A stretch of DNA of 64,000 bases from Moorella glycerini (GCF_009735625.1 NZ_CP046244.1:620001-684000), one strand, 5' to 3'. Counted from the stretch's first letter, positions 45,462-54,629 are shown. Program-made: numbers and translations. The notes: generated by a model from the sequence alone, not told the origin.

Positions 45462-45983
45462 TTGTCTACCAAGTGGTCCTGGGTTCAAGGTGGTATTATC
45501 CTGGGGTTGTGGAACCTGCTCATTTTCCTGAGCGGTAACCACCTGGGGACCACCACCGCCTATGCCCAGACGGCCGGTTATATTACCCAGTTCTTCTCAC
45601 CCCAACTGATACCTGTTAGTACCTGGACGGCGGGGACCTGCGGCACCAGCAGCGGCCTTATGGTCAGCTGGCAGTGGATGCTGGTCCTGGGAACCTTCAT
45701 TGGCGGCCTGGCCGGGAGCTTGCTACACCGCGAGGGACCGGCACCGGAGGTCCCGGAGCTCTGGCAGCGGAGGTTTGGCGACCGGCCCCGCTTGCGCTTC
45801 GGCCACGCTTTCCTGGGCGGTTTCCTGCTGCTCTTTGGCGCCCGGATTGCCGGTGGCTGCACCAGTTCCCATATCATCAGCGGTATGAGCCAGATGGCCA
45901 TTAGCGGTGTTCTTTTCGCCCTGGCCGTCTTCGCCGCGGGCATACCGATGGCCACGTTCCTTTATAGGAGGGCTGACCTGTGA
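45462..45983 (+). CDS. YeeE/YedE family sulfur transporter half, first
   Basis: About 173 residues with four or five membrane helices. Conserved Cys motifs TAGTCGTSSGLM and IAGGCTSSHIISGM match the YeeE/YedE (TsuA-like) family, which passes thiosulfate or related sulfane sulfur through cysteines. TTG 45462 is preferred: GGGGAG lies 9 nt upstream, while the ATG at 45453 abuts it. Overlaps the next half by 4 bp; together they equal one full-length transporter. Confidence 0.85.
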   Translation: MSTKWSWVQGGIILGLWNLLIFLSGNHLGTTTAYAQTAGYITQFFSPQLIPVSTWTAGTCGTSSGLMVSWQWMLVLGTFIGGLAGSLLHREGPAPEVPELWQRRFGDRPRLRFGHAFLGGFLLLFGARIAGGCTSSHIISGMSQMAISGVLFALAVFAAGIPMATFLYRRADL

Positions 45984-46579
45984 ATCTCTTATGGGCTTTA
46001 ATCTTTGGTATTGGCTTTGGCTATATTCTACAACGCGTGGGCGCCTTTGAATACCAGAACATCGTCAACGCCCTGCGCTTGAAGGACCTGACCATACCCA
46101 AGTTTATGCTCCTCAGTGTCGCCATTACTTCCGTGGGGCTTTTCAGCCTCTATTCCGGGGGGCTGGTGGTCCTGGATATGATCGTCACCAACCCGGTGGC
46201 CAATATCGTCGGGGGTCTCATCTTCGGCGCGGGTTTTGCCCTGGCTGGTTACTGCCCGGGTACCAGCATCGGCGCCATGGCCGAGGGTAAGAGGGATGCC
46301 CGTTACACCGTCGTCGGCGGGTTGTTCGGTGTCCTGACCTATACCCTGCTGCAACAGTATGCGGGCCTTTCCTTTGCTGCTTATGATGCCGGTAAGATCA
46401 ACCTGGCAGACCTCATCCCCCTGAATCCCTTCTCCCTGGCGGTAATCTACAGCGCGGCCATCATTAGCATTATATACCTGGTAGACGCCTGGGAACAAAA
46501 AAAGGATGCCCGAACCCCTAAAAATATCACAACTAAAAATATCTCCGCAGGGACGGTGTTGAACCATGCCCAGGAATAA
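45980..46579 (+). CDS. YeeE/YedE family sulfur transporter half, second
   Basis: 199 residues, five or so membrane helices, beginning LLWALIFGIGFGYILQRVGAF with the family Cys in ALAGYCPGTSIGAMAEG. The charged C-terminal tail overlaps the rhodanese gene by 14 bp. Expected to pair with the first half in the membrane. Confidence 0.85.
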   Translation: MNLLWALIFGIGFGYILQRVGAFEYQNIVNALRLKDLTIPKFMLLSVAITSVGLFSLYSGGLVVLDMIVTNPVANIVGGLIFGAGFALAGYCPGTSIGAMAEGKRDARYTVVGGLFGVLTYTLLQQYAGLSFAAYDAGKINLADLIPLNPFSLAVIYSAAIISIIYLVDAWEQKKDARTPKNITTKNISAGTVLNHAQE

Positions 46580-47051
46580 CCGCGACAGGGCTCTGCTGGC
46601 GGTAACCGTTACCATCCTGGTTTTCATGGTCCTGGCTGCCGCCATGGGCGGCTGGCCCCGGTCAGGGGCGGCCGCCGGTAACAACCAGATCCTCCAGCAG
46701 GCGGTCTTTGCCTATTACGAGCGCATGCCGGACCATATCTATAAGATTCCGGAAGCAGATTTGAAGAAGCTCGTCGACGCCGGTGACCAGAGCATTTATA
46801 TCCTGGACATCCGGGAGGCCAAAGACTTTGCTGCCGGCCATATAGCCGGCGCCCATAACATCCCCTTCAAAGAAGTTGGCCGCAACCTGGATAAGCTGCC
46901 CCGTGACAAGACCATTATCGTTTACTGCTACACCGGCCAGACCGGCGGCCAGACTACTGCCGCCTTAAATATCGCCGGTTTCAAGGCCCGCTCCCTGAAC
47001 GGCGGCATGAATAACGGCTGGATGAAGGCCGGTTACCCGGTGGTCAAGTAA
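46566..47051 (+). CDS. Membrane-anchored rhodanese-like sulfurtransferase
   Basis: 161 residues. A single N-terminal helix (LLAVTVTILVFMVLAAAM) anchors or exports the protein; one rhodanese domain follows with YILDIREAKDFAAGHIAGA and active-site Cys121 in IIVYCYTGQTGGQT. It would move sulfane sulfur outside the membrane for or from the transporter halves, under CstR control. Confidence 0.88.
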   Translation: MPRNNRDRALLAVTVTILVFMVLAAAMGGWPRSGAAAGNNQILQQAVFAYYERMPDHIYKIPEADLKKLVDAGDQSIYILDIREAKDFAAGHIAGAHNIPFKEVGRNLDKLPRDKTIIVYCYTGQTGGQTTAALNIAGFKARSLNGGMNNGWMKAGYPVVK

Positions 47052-47230
47052 GTCGGGTTAACCGGAAGCACTACCAGGTTCCTATGTCCGGGCATAAAAG
47101 TGTTTTCAAGCAGTTTTTTCCGGCCCGAAAAGCAACTAGCCGGGCAAGATCTCTACCCATAAAAAATCCGGCTTAAAGCCGTTCATTTACTTAAGCGCGA
47201 AAAATATTGTTACCACAATTGCCGCCCATC

Positions 47231-47264
47231 AAAACGCCCCGCCTGCACGGCCGGGCGTTTTTCC
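47231..47264 (+). terminator. Terminator of sulfur operon
   Basis: AAAACGCCC and GGGCGTTTT with a short GC loop, ending TTTTTCC. Confidence 0.75.
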
Positions 47265-47278
47265 TTACCCTAACTGCC

Positions 47279-47421
47279 GTATATTCGTCCGTGCACCAGG
47301 CTTCACCCCTGGTGGTAGCCACGCGGGAGTAGCCCTGGTACTCGTCCATGGAGAACTGGTTCAACACATCTCCCGGTACTTCGCCCCGGGCCAGGTATTT
47401 TGCCTGTCCCTCATCCAGGGC
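47279..47421 (-). pseudogene. Fragment of secreted beta-propeller gene
   Basis: An uninterrupted 48-codon stretch (ALDEGQAKYLARGEVPGD to EAWCTDEYT) matches residues in the middle of the beta-propeller protein at 57134-59356 with 41 of 48 identical. No start and no remaining domains. A duplicated scrap on the same strand as its source. Confidence 0.8.
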
Positions 47422-47620
47422 GGCTTCGGTGCCGGTCCCCGGGCGTCTTTACGGACCTCAACCTTCCAGCGCCTGGACGTGGGAGTAATCTCCGCTTGCC
47501 TGCTCCTAACAGCCGTACTGGCAATCATATCCATGATCATGCTCCCGCAGGCATGCATAAATCCAGGGCTCGCCGCCGGTTATGGCCAGGAGCTGCACCA
47601 CCTGCAAAACCTTCCTCTCC

Positions 47621-47722
47621 CGGCAAAAATTACGCTGCCAAAACTTATACTTTCTTAATATTTCTCCACCACTTTTATGTTTTAATGTTAGGGAGGGACA
47701 GATTTCTTTATTTCTCAGGAGC
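47621..47722 (+). repeat. Duplicated leader region, copy 2
   Basis: Near-identical to 37697-37798 up to the CAGGAG ribosome binding site. Here the coding sequence does not follow: the IS110-family element intervenes and the matching gene resumes at about 49430. Confidence 0.75.
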
Positions 47723-47784
47723 CCCCCATGGGGGCTGGCGCCCCCTCCACGACACATGAAATAGGTGATAGTATAAGTTAAAAC

Positions 47785-47964
47785 ACTGCCATGAAAAGGA
47801 TCGATTTCGCTCTGGTGCCGGACAAGGAGCCCGAGGAGGAGTCTGATCCAGACACCTTTAGGAACCACGAACTGTAAAGCAGGCCTCAACAAGGTAAAGT
47901 ACCCGCCTTGGAAGGCTGAGCACGTGGAGGAGATTCTTAGACCATGGAGGTGTCTCTTGGCAGT
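47785..47964 (+). ncRNA. Candidate bridge RNA of IS110 element
   Basis: ACTGCCA (47785-47791) pairs exactly with TGGCAGT (47958-47964), closing a 180-nt domain just upstream of the transposase. Inside, GGATC (47798-47802) pairs with GATCC (47845-47849), GCCTT with AAGGC (47905-47916), and GACACC (47851-47856) with GGTGTC (47949-47954). Size and place fit the ~177-nt bridge RNA of IS621. Not confirmed by covariation. Confidence 0.5.
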
Positions 47965-48013
47965 AGTTAAATAAAAAATAAAAAAGAAAGAGGGGAAAGC
48001 AAGAAACCACGAA

Positions 48014-49252
48014 ATGGAAGTAGTGTATGAACGCTGCTGTGGGCTAGATGTCCACAAGAAAAAGGTAGTGGCGTGTCTGATCACGCCAGGAGAAAAACAA
48101 CTAAAACAAGAAATAAGAACCTTTGGCACCATGACCGAAGACTTAGAAGGGTTACGGGGATGGCTTTTAGAAAACGGAGTTACTGCCGTAGCCATGGAAA
48201 GCACCGGAGTATATTGGAAACCGATATACAACATTTTAGAAGGCCAAATACCAGAATTAATATTGATCAACCCCGAACACTTTAAAGCCTTAAAGGGGAA
48301 GAAAACCGACTGCAAAGACGCGGTGTGGCTAGCCGAACTTTTAAGGCATGGCCTGCTAGCAGGAAGCTTTATCCCGCCGAAAGAAATAAGGGAATTAAGG
48401 GAGTTAACCAGGTATAGGGCGGCTTTGGTAGCAGAACACAGCCGCGAGGTGCAAAGGGTCCAAAAGCAGCTAGAAAACAGCAATATCAAATTAAGTTCAG
48501 TAGCCACAGATATCATGGGCGTATCAGGGCGAGAGATACTAAAAGCGATGCTTAACGGGAACGAAGATCCAAAAGAACTAGCGCAAATGGCCAGGGGGAA
48601 ATTACGCAAGAAGATACCAGAACTAGAAAAAGCCCTGGAGGGGAAAATAGAAGAACATACCCGGCTATTGTTGAAACAACAACTAGAGCACCTGGAGTTT
48701 TTAGAGCAACAAATCGAAGAACTAAATGCCGAAATCGAAAAAAGGATGGAGCCTTTTTTCGAAGAAGCGGGGAGACTAGCTGAAGTAAACGGCATAAAAA
48801 AAGAAGCAGCCCAGGATATAATTGCCGAAATAGGCGTCGACATGACCCCCTTTCCTGATGCTGACCATTTAGCCTCATGGGCAGGGGTCTGTCCCGGTAA
48901 CAACGAAAGTGCCGGTAAACGAAAGAGTGGGAAAACCCGTAAAGGAAATCAACACTTAAGAGCAATATTAGTCCAATGTTCCTGGGCCGCAATACGAACA
49001 AAAGACAGCTATCTCTCCGCGAAATATCGTCGATTAGCGCCACGACTAGGCAAGAAAAAAGCCCTGCTAGCCATCGCCCATAGTCTGATAAAAATTATCT
49101 ACCATCTCCTAAAAGATAAAGCCCATTACCAGGATCCAGGACCAAACTACTATACCAAAGAAGAACGAGAACGCCGAATAAGGCGGTTAGTAAAGCAAAT
49201 AGAAGCCCAAGGTTACACAGTAACTCTAGAAGAAAAGCCTTCTGTTGCCTAG
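48014..49252 (+). CDS. IS110-family transposase (DEDD recombinase)
   Basis: 412 residues. The RuvC-like DEDD set is visible: Asp12 (GLDVHKK), Glu62 (AMESTGVYW), Asp99 and Asp102 (TDCKDA). A coiled-coil middle (residues ~200-250) leads to the C-terminal Tnp domain (SWAGVCPGNNESAGKRKSGK) with candidate catalytic Ser323 (VQCSWAA). The AT-rich codon use differs from the GC-rich neighbours, a sign of transfer. Appears intact. Confidence 0.95.
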   Translation: MEVVYERCCGLDVHKKKVVACLITPGEKQLKQEIRTFGTMTEDLEGLRGWLLENGVTAVAMESTGVYWKPIYNILEGQIPELILINPEHFKALKGKKTDCKDAVWLAELLRHGLLAGSFIPPKEIRELRELTRYRAALVAEHSREVQRVQKQLENSNIKLSSVATDIMGVSGREILKAMLNGNEDPKELAQMARGKLRKKIPELEKALEGKIEEHTRLLLKQQLEHLEFLEQQIEELNAEIEKRMEPFFEEAGRLAEVNGIKKEAAQDIIAEIGVDMTPFPDADHLASWAGVCPGNNESAGKRKSGKTRKGNQHLRAILVQCSWAAIRTKDSYLSAKYRRLAPRLGKKKALLAIAHSLIKIIYHLLKDKAHYQDPGPNYYTKEERERRIRRLVKQIEAQGYTVTLEEKPSVA

Positions 49253-49439
49253 TTTTAAAAAAAGCCAAAGGAAAGATAAATGCTAGGTGCAAGCATGCAA
49301 TGGTAAAAAGACACATTTTAGTATAGCTATACCGCCAGAGTAAAGTTTATACAGCAATAACGCACACTAATTATTTCCACTAAAGTGAAATATGGGCTGA
49401 ACTGTAAGCCTTAGTGATTTCGGAGGAGGAGGTGCTTTG

Positions 49440-50438
49440 ATGTTCCGTCGTTATAAAAGATTTGTGTCTCTAATCTTCATCCTGGCCGCGCTGGTGGTCT
49501 TTCCCCTGGTGGCCCGGGCCATGAACTACCAGGTGCAGCACGGCGATAGCCTGTGGCTGATTGCCCGGCGTTTTGGTACCAGCGTAGATGCGCTAAAAAG
49601 CAACAATAATTTAAGCAGCGATGTTATTTATCCCGGCCAGAAACTCTATATTCCTGACGGTACTGCAGCCGATGCCCCCGACTATACTTCCCTGCAGCGG
49701 CAGATCCAGGAGTTCCTGGCGGACAAGCCGGGGACTTACGGCGTTTATTTTAAAGACCTCATTTCCGGCCAGTCCTTCGGCATCAATGCCGACACCCCCC
49801 TGCCTGCGGCCAGCACGGTAAAGCTGCCGGCCGTCCTGTATATCAACCATCTGGTCGCCGCGGGCAACCTGGACTGGCAGCAAAAGCTGACCTATAACAG
49901 CGCCACCGATTACCAGGGCGGCAGCGGCATCCTGCAGTTCAGCGTCAAAGATGGGGACAAGCTAACGTTAAGAACCCTGGCCACCATGGCCATTACCACC
50001 AGCGACAACATTGCCTACAACATGCTGCGTAACTTTGTCGGTAAGGGCAGTATTGCCGACTATATGCGGAGCCTGGGAGGGCAAACCGTCTTTCCTGACG
50101 GCCAGAACTTGAGCACAGCCCGGGATATGGCCATCTATGTCCAGGCAGCCCTGGATTTCGCCAGGGTCAACGCCGACGGCCGCCGGCTGCTGGACGATAT
50201 GGCCAATGGTATTTACAATGAAGGCATACCCTTAAAGATACCCGACGGCGTTACCGTGACCCACAAGGAAGGGTTCATCTGGGGCAGCCCGGCTGATGCC
50301 GGCGTCGTCTTTGGCTCCCGGCCCTTTATCGTCACCGTTCTTTCCCAGGGAATCGAAGACCCCGACCAGGGCTTTGCCAATATAGCCATCATCGCGAGAA
50401 TGATGTATGACTACCAGGAAAACCTGGCCCGGAATTAG
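49440..50438 (+). CDS. Secreted LysM / class A beta-lactamase-like serine hydrolase
   Basis: 332 residues. Signal peptide ~1-28, one LysM at 29-73 (NYQVQHGDSLWLIARRFGTS), then a beta-lactamase/penicillin-binding fold. Ser125 and Lys128 form SxxK (STVK), SDN is at 188-190, and HKEG takes the place of KTG. It may act on peptidoglycan or beta-lactams; specificity is unclear. ATG 49440 has GGAGG 7 nt upstream. A deleted copy lies at 37808. Confidence 0.85.
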   Translation: MFRRYKRFVSLIFILAALVVFPLVARAMNYQVQHGDSLWLIARRFGTSVDALKSNNNLSSDVIYPGQKLYIPDGTAADAPDYTSLQRQIQEFLADKPGTYGVYFKDLISGQSFGINADTPLPAASTVKLPAVLYINHLVAAGNLDWQQKLTYNSATDYQGGSGILQFSVKDGDKLTLRTLATMAITTSDNIAYNMLRNFVGKGSIADYMRSLGGQTVFPDGQNLSTARDMAIYVQAALDFARVNADGRRLLDDMANGIYNEGIPLKIPDGVTVTHKEGFIWGSPADAGVVFGSRPFIVTVLSQGIEDPDQGFANIAIIARMMYDYQENLARN

Positions 50439-50454
50439 TAAAGGGTAAGGATCA

Positions 50455-50495
50455 AAAGCCCCCGGCTACGCCTCCAGGCGCAACCGGGGGCTTTT
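50455..50495 (+). terminator. Terminator after LysM hydrolase
   Basis: AAAGCCCCCGG and CCGGGGGCTTTT with an 18-nt loop, U-rich on both strands; serves the convergent gene too. Confidence 0.8.
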
Positions 50496-50509
50496 ACTGC
50501 AGCGCGGTT

Positions 50510-52516
50510 CTAGATGTTCCGGGCCACTTCGTAGGCGTCCCAGATGGCTCCCATAATGTTCCGGGGTTCCCGGGAGTCGCCGATGAGATAAAGGCCAGGC
50601 ATCTTGCCCATCAGGGCGCGGTAAAGTCCTTGCTCGGGCGTAAATCCTGCCGCCACGACTACCGTATCGGCTGGGAGAGTTGTTCTATGGAAGGACCTGT
50701 CAATCAGGATAACACCTGCTTCCGTTACCTCCAGCAGGCTGGTACCGGTTCGCCATTCTACCCCTTGATAGCGGAGCATCTCTATGAGCATGATCCGGTT
50801 CATATAGGGCACGGGGATGCCGGCCCGCATCAGGTCGTCCAGGATCTCAATTATCGTCACCTGCTTGCCCTGCCGGGCCAGCCAGAGCGCGGTTTCACAC
50901 CCGGCCAGCCCGCCGCCGATGATGACCACCTTATCACCGGCCTGCTTTTTACCTAGCAGAATATCAGTTGCCGTGCTTACCTTGCCTTTGTCGATGCCGG
51001 GGACGTCGGGAATGGCCGGTTTGGAGCCGGTGGCCACAACCACGGCGTCGGGGTTTTTCTCCAGGACCAGTTCCGGGCTTACTTCCCGGTTCAGGTTGAT
51101 CTCGACCTGCAGTTCCTGCAGTTCGGTTTTATACCACTCCAACAGGCGCGCATCGTCTTTTTTGAATTCCGGCACGGCGGCAGCGATGACATGGCCGCCC
51201 AGTTGCTCACTCTTTTCGTAAAGGGCCACCTGGTGCCCCCTCAGGGCGGCCACCCGGGCCGCCTCCATGCCGGCCACGCCGCCGCCGATAATCATTACCT
51301 TTCTGGCCGAACTTGCCCGCTCAATGCCATACTCTTTTTCCCGGCCGCAGGCAGGGTTCACGGCGCAGGACAGGGGCCGGCCCAGGAAGCCCCGCCCCAG
51401 GCAGCCGTCATGGCAGCCAATGCAGGGCCGGATCCTGTCAACTCGTCCCGCCATCACTTTGCTGGCCCATTCAGCATCGGTTAACAGCCCCCGGCCGATG
51501 GCTATCATGTCCGCCTGGCCTTCAAACAGGGCCCGCTCGGCCAGTTCCGGTACTTCCATCCGGCCGGCGACGATCACCGGGACCTTAACCGCTTCTTTTA
51601 GCTTTTGGGTTAAAGGCAGGTAACAGCCGTGCTCTTGATAAAGGGGCGGGTGGGCCCAGTACCAGGCATCATAGGAACCGGCATCGGCGTCAAAGCCGTC
51701 GTAACCGGCTTCCTCCAGGATCCTGGCAGCCGCCAGCGCTTCTTCCACGTCGCGGCCTTTTTCGGCGAATTCTTCCCCGGGCAGTCCTCCCTGGCGCCAG
51801 TCCTTGATAAAATTCTTGATGCTGAACCTGAGGAGGACGGGGAAATCTTTCCCCACCCTCTTTTTAATCTCCTGCACTATTTCGATGGGGAAAGTGAGCC
51901 TGCCCCGCAAGTCGCCGCCGTATTTATCCGTGCGGCGGTTGAACAGGGCGATGGTGAACTGGTCGAGGAGATAGCCCTCATGCATGGCATGAATCTCTAT
52001 ACCGTCAAACCCGGCCTCTACGGCTATCTCGGCCGCCTCGCCGGCCCTTTTCACCAGGGTTTCGACTTCCTTAGTCGTCAGTTCCCGGCAGGTTATGGCC
52101 GGTTCCCAGAAGTTGGGTATAGCGGACGGCGCTACGGGTTCTTCCGCCAGCATGACCGGCGCGGCCACCCGGCCGAAGCCCATGGTCAACTGCAGGAATA
52201 TCCTGGTGTTGTAGGCATGGACTCTCTCTGTAAGCTCCCCTGCCGTGGCGATAAAGTGAAAGGGGTTCACGGATATGTTGGGGACCAGGCCGGGTTTAAA
52301 GGGCTCGATTTCGTTTTCGACCTTGGTCACACTGGTAATGATTAACCCGGTGCCCCCTCTGGCCCGTTCAATATAATATTCTATGGCTCGCTTGGAGAAG
52401 CAGCCGTCCTGGGTCACCAGGCCCAGGACACCCATGGGAGCCATGGCAATTTTATTCTTTACCTCTACCTTACCTATCTTGATGGGTTCAAAAAGTCTGG
52501 TATAGGCTGCCACCAT
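50510..52516 (-). CDS. NADH:flavin oxidoreductase / 2,4-dienoyl-CoA reductase-like
   Basis: 668 residues: N-terminal old-yellow-enzyme FMN barrel (LFEPIKIGKVEVKNKIAMAP; HAMHEGYLLDQF), 4Fe-4S site CIGCHDGCLGR...SCAVNPACG, then FAD- and NAD(P)-binding domains (VMIIGGGVAGMEAARVAA; KVVIIGGGLAGCETALWLA). This is the layout of FadH and related enoate reductases. ATG 52516 with GGAGG 6 nt upstream is chosen over an upstream in-frame start. Substrate unknown. Confidence 0.9.
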   Translation of the reverse strand: MVAAYTRLFEPIKIGKVEVKNKIAMAPMGVLGLVTQDGCFSKRAIEYYIERARGGTGLIITSVTKVENEIEPFKPGLVPNISVNPFHFIATAGELTERVHAYNTRIFLQLTMGFGRVAAPVMLAEEPVAPSAIPNFWEPAITCRELTTKEVETLVKRAGEAAEIAVEAGFDGIEIHAMHEGYLLDQFTIALFNRRTDKYGGDLRGRLTFPIEIVQEIKKRVGKDFPVLLRFSIKNFIKDWRQGGLPGEEFAEKGRDVEEALAAARILEEAGYDGFDADAGSYDAWYWAHPPLYQEHGCYLPLTQKLKEAVKVPVIVAGRMEVPELAERALFEGQADMIAIGRGLLTDAEWASKVMAGRVDRIRPCIGCHDGCLGRGFLGRPLSCAVNPACGREKEYGIERASSARKVMIIGGGVAGMEAARVAALRGHQVALYEKSEQLGGHVIAAAVPEFKKDDARLLEWYKTELQELQVEINLNREVSPELVLEKNPDAVVVATGSKPAIPDVPGIDKGKVSTATDILLGKKQAGDKVVIIGGGLAGCETALWLARQGKQVTIIEILDDLMRAGIPVPYMNRIMLIEMLRYQGVEWRTGTSLLEVTEAGVILIDRSFHRTTLPADTVVVAAGFTPEQGLYRALMGKMPGLYLIGDSREPRNIMGAIWDAYEVARNI

Positions 52517-52601
52517 AATTAACCTCCTGCTTTTAGCCAATTAGTTTTGTAGTCACGATAATTATTGTGCACCAATACCAGCCATTTATTAGCGCCCTTT
52601 T

Positions 52602-53555
52602 TTATTCTCCCGGCTCCTTGTCCCACCGCAAGCCGCGGTAACTGGGGTGACGCAGGCGGCCGTCCGGGGTCTGTTCCAGGTACTCCACGGTACAGGCCAG
52701 GCGCGGTTCCACCCAGCGGGGCCGGGTCAGGCCCGGCACAGGTTCTCCGAAGGGCGGCGGCACCGGCTTAAGTTTTTTTAACTCCGCCAGCAATCGCCTC
52801 TCTTCTTCCCGGTCAAAGCCGGTTCCCACCTTGCCCCGGTAGGCCAGCCGCCCCTGCCGGTACTCGCCCAGGATGAGGGCGCTTAAGATACGTTCACCTC
52901 TCCCGGGCTCGTACCCCACGATGATGAATTCCTCCGCGTGGGTATGCCGGAATTTGCGCCAGTGGGAGGAACGCCGTCCGGGAAGGTAGGGGCTGTCTTT
53001 GGCCTTGGCCATAACTCCCTCCAGACCCTGCCTGGTGCAGGTCGCAAAAAAGGTGGTGCCATGGGTTTCAATGAAGCTGGAGATAACCAGGTTGTCCCCC
53101 GGCTGCACGGCTTCCTGGAGCAGTTCCTTGCGCCAATACAGCGGCCGGGGCATGATGTTTTCGCCCCGGCAGTAAAGGAGATCGAAGGCGACAAAAACGG
53201 CCGGGGTTTGAAGAGCGGCCTGCCGGATTTTCACGGGTTCGGTAATTCTCCCCCGGGCCTGGAGGCGGCTGAAGGAGGGCCGGCCTTCCTCTCCCGGGAT
53301 GATTATCTCTCCGTCCAGGACCGCCGGCTGCATCCCGACCCAGCGGTGCAGGCCGGCCAGCTCGGGAAAGGCCGGGGTGATGTCCAGGAGATTCCTGGAC
53401 TGGAGGATGGTTTTCCGGTCCAGGTAAGCCAGGCAGCGGTAGCCGTCCCACTTCACCTCATAAATAAAGGCGGGGGAATCAAAGGGGCGGGCGGTCACGG
53501 CCAGCATGGGCCTGATCTGCAAAAGCGGGAGCCGGCCACCGTCACCTTCAGGCAT
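52602..53555 (-). CDS. ligD: ATP-dependent DNA ligase (LigD ligase-type)
   Basis: 317 residues: adenylation domain with catalytic Lys35 in YEVKWDGYR (KxDG), then VLDGEIIIP, FVAFDLLYCRG, EGVMAKAKDSPY and WRKFRHTHAEEFIIVGY, and an OB fold ending in TRPRWVEPRLACTVEYLE. No nuclease or polymerase domain is attached. It lies 58 bp downstream of ku and would seal breaks in nonhomologous end joining. Confidence 0.93.
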   Translation of the reverse strand: MPEGDGGRLPLLQIRPMLAVTARPFDSPAFIYEVKWDGYRCLAYLDRKTILQSRNLLDITPAFPELAGLHRWVGMQPAVLDGEIIIPGEEGRPSFSRLQARGRITEPVKIRQAALQTPAVFVAFDLLYCRGENIMPRPLYWRKELLQEAVQPGDNLVISSFIETHGTTFFATCTRQGLEGVMAKAKDSPYLPGRRSSHWRKFRHTHAEEFIIVGYEPGRGERILSALILGEYRQGRLAYRGKVGTGFDREEERRLLAELKKLKPVPPPFGEPVPGLTRPRWVEPRLACTVEYLEQTPDGRLRHPSYRGLRWDKEPGE

Positions 53556-53613
53556 AAGCCCAGCCCCCTAAAGGCAGTAAGGGAACTCTGTAGGGCACCG
53601 GCCATTCCTCCAA

Positions 53614-54444
53614 CTATGATGTCTTGCGCCGCCGGCGGGGTTTTCTGCCTTCTTCCCCGGCACCGGCAGCTTTTTCCTTTTTGGCCAGCTCAATGCTGGC
53701 CTTCAGGGCCTCCATCAGGTCCACTACCTTACCCGCCGCGGGCTGCACCGGTACCACCACCTCTTCACCGGCGACTTTAGCCTCAATAATCTCCAGGAGG
53801 GCCTGCCGGTACGCGTCGGTATATTTCTCCGGATCAAACCTGGCCGCCAGGTTGTTGATAAGAGTAACGGCCATTTTGGCCTCATTTTCGTGGATTTTGA
53901 CCTCGTAGTTTAATTCCGGCAGCTGCTCTACCGTCCTGACCTCCCGGGGATAAAACATGGTGTGCATTACCAGGGCCCTGCCGGAAACCCTTACCGCCGC
54001 CAGGGATTCCCTGGTTCTTAAACTTACTCTCGCTATGGCAATTTTCCCCGTAGTCTCCATGGCCTGCCGCAGCAGGGCATAGGCTTTCTGCCCCATCTCG
54101 CCTGGCACCAGGTAATAAGCCCTGTCAAAATAAATGGGGTCAATCTCTTCCAGGTCAACAAAATCGAGGATGTTAATGTTCCGGGTCGCATCTTGAGGAA
54201 TTCCTTCCAGGTCTTCTTCCCGCAAAATTACATACTTGCCCTTTTCGTATTCGTAACCCCGGACGATCTCCTCCGGGGGAACCTCTACCTGGCAGAAGGG
54301 GCAGTATTTCCGGTACTGGATAGGTGTCCTGCACTTAGCATGCAGGTAGTTGAATTTGAGATCACTACTTTCTGTAGCTTTGTAGAGTTTGACCGGCACA
54401 TTGACCAGGCCAAAGCTGATGGCGCCTTTCCAGAGGGGGCGCAC
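53614..54444 (-). CDS. ku: Ku protein
   Basis: About 276 residues with the bacterial Ku core (LWKGAISFGLVNVPVKLYKAT; YLVPGEMGQKAYALLRQAM; IARVSLRTRESLAAVRV) and a basic C-terminal tail (GRKPRRRRKTS). It has CRTPIQYRKYCPFC, a Cys pair typical of this family. GTG 54444 is chosen because GAGGTG lies 6 nt upstream; the frame is open 18 codons further. Binds DNA ends as a homodimer ring and recruits the ligase. Confidence 0.94.
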   Translation of the reverse strand: MRPLWKGAISFGLVNVPVKLYKATESSDLKFNYLHAKCRTPIQYRKYCPFCQVEVPPEEIVRGYEYEKGKYVILREEDLEGIPQDATRNINILDFVDLEEIDPIYFDRAYYLVPGEMGQKAYALLRQAMETTGKIAIARVSLRTRESLAAVRVSGRALVMHTMFYPREVRTVEQLPELNYEVKIHENEAKMAVTLINNLAARFDPEKYTDAYRQALLEIIEAKVAGEEVVVPVQPAAGKVVDLMEALKASIELAKKEKAAGAGEEGRKPRRRRKTS

Positions 54445-54629
54445 GGTTCTCACCTCGAGGTCTTCCAGCAGTATCCCGGGCCACTCTGGCACCAGCAACC
54501 TTTGCGCCCCGGGCTTTGCCTGTAGTATCTCCCCCCGGCAGGGGGGGCAATACGCCGGGACGGACAGGCGCCATAACCGACGGCGCCGGTACTGGGAAAA
54601 ATGGCCGACGGGCTGGCTATAAAAAAGAG

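Larger units (their letters stand above)
47722..49425 (+). mobile_element. IS110-family insertion sequence (limits approximate)
   Basis: Limits are taken from where similarity to the 37.7-kb locus stops (after CAGGAG) and resumes (AGGAGGTGCTTTGATG). No terminal inverted repeats are obvious, as in the IS110 group. The left non-coding end (about 290 bp) is longer than the right (about 170 bp), the arrangement of IS110-type elements carrying their RNA on the left. GCCCCCCATGGGGGC and GGGGGC-TGGC-GCCCCC palindromes lie at the left edge. Confidence 0.75.

Noticed and set aside
47500-47610. ITGGEP-like radical SAM motif on the minus strand
   Set aside because: Only a short stretch without the CxxxCxxC motif or other domain parts; too little to call a gene remnant.
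47506-48903. Long 465-codon frame on the minus strand
   Set aside because: It is antisense to the IS110 transposase and its composition (Ser/Phe/Cys-rich) is that of a shadow frame.
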